From contig CAZSVE010000125.1 in assembly GCA_964610175.1 (NCBI GenBank), forward strand, positions 1 to 5,777: a stretch of DNA of 5,777 bases, in the 5' to 3' direction. The position numbers and the translations under genes are program-made. The notes under the pieces are model-generated. The model was given only the letters and a program-made list of their open reading frames with translations, was not told where the DNA came from and ran no database searches. Of this stretch, positions 5,597 through 5,777 are shown one piece after another (within the stretch, counting starts at the first letter, position 1; each line of letters begins with the position of its first letter). The DNA is from CAZSVE01 sp964610175. GTDB taxonomy: Bacteria; Pseudomonadota; Gammaproteobacteria; HK1.

Positions 5597-5698
5597 ATGT
5601 TAGCGCTACGCGCCAGGATCCAAACGGGGTGTTCCTTGCGCGGGCGCCGGTTCTTTCGGAATTTTTGTTTTTCCGAAACTTGGAGCAAAAAACCATGA
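5597..5698 (+). CDS. Possible 33-residue upstream ORF overlapping the Rpn-like start (ATGA)
   Basis: ATG 5597 has GGAG 9 bases upstream and opens a 33-residue basic, Cys-containing reading frame (MLALRARIQTGCSLRGRR...) whose TGA at 5696-5698 overlaps the ATG of the next gene by ATGA. That arrangement would allow translational coupling. There is no recognisable homology, and length and composition are compatible with chance. Confidence 0.2.
   Translation: MLALRARIQTGCSLRGRRFFRNFCFSETWSKKP
5654..5678. repeat. 8-bp inverted repeat in the leader of the right-edge Rpn-like gene
   Basis: TTTCGGAA (5654-5661) pairs perfectly with TTCCGAAA (5671-5678) around a 9-base T-rich loop. It ends 3 bases before the GGAG of the next gene. 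There is no T-run after the stem on the + strand, so it is a poor terminator; an operator or an RNA hairpin tuning translation is possible. Confidence 0.45.
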
Positions 5699-5777
5699 TC
5701 GGGAAACCCGCCAGAAAGATCGTCACCTTCGACTGGGCCATCAACACGGTCCTGCGCGACAAGGCCAATTTCGACGT
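5695..5777 (+). CDS. N-terminal fragment of Rpn-like PD-(D/E)XK nuclease / transposase-family protein (3' end outside window)
   Basis: ATG 5695 follows GGAG (5682-5685) at 9 bases. The 27 complete codons give a start typical of the Rpn / PDDEXK_2 family: a basic lead (GKPARK), then VTFDWAINTVLRDKANFD, matching the FDWAIKxLLRxKANFxVLEGFL signature that precedes the nuclease core. The gene runs off the right edge, so intactness and catalytic residues cannot be checked. Together with the C-terminal fragment at the left edge it brackets the island with two same-strand members of one family. Confidence 0.8.
   Translation, partial: MIGKPARKIVTFDWAINTVLRDKANFD

Overview
The window reads as an accessory (defence or conflict) island from a GC-rich bacterium. 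Early coding stretches are about 67% G+C, while several later pieces fall to about 33-37%. The gene mix (Rpn/PDDEXK-type nuclease genes at both edges, a large STAND NTPase, a C-type-lectin/FGE-fold protein with the marks of a diversity-generating retroelement (DGR) target, and a DUF4258/YgiT pair) resembles genomes of environmental sulfur-cycle Proteobacteria such as purple sulfur bacteria. That taxonomic guess is inference only, because no housekeeping gene is present.

Layout, all on the + strand. 1-221: C-terminal end of an Rpn-like nuclease/transposase gene. 286-3705: one 1139-residue protein with an effector-associated-type helical domain, a TIR/DUF4062-like domain, an nSTAND1 ATPase, a winged helix, four tandem repeats of about 55 residues and two membrane segments. 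A palindromic repeat cluster is inserted in frame inside its ATPase. 3739-4329: an N-terminally shortened FGE-sulfatase/C-type-lectin domain protein whose last 100 bases look like a DGR variable region. 4532-4852 and 4855-5115: a tightly coupled DUF4258 / YgiT zinc-finger pair, probably toxin-antitoxin. 5218-5559: a 113-residue hypothetical protein. 5695-end: N-terminus of a second Rpn-like gene, preceded by a hairpin and a possible mini-ORF.

The most interesting reading is a two-gene recognition/response unit. A small lectin-fold protein with a hypervariable ligand-binding face would act as sensor, and the adjacent membrane-linked EAD-TIR-STAND protein would be the signalling or killing arm. 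The two genes lie in the same frame, separated by one TGA and 33 bases, so they may derive from a single STAND-lectin protein. The variable region shows 13 of 13 candidate codons ending in a pyrimidine, and the constant codons between them are almost adenine-free, as expected if adenines of an AAY-rich template are the mutated bases. No reverse transcriptase, Avd gene or template repeat is visible in the window, so the diversifying machinery must lie elsewhere or be lost.
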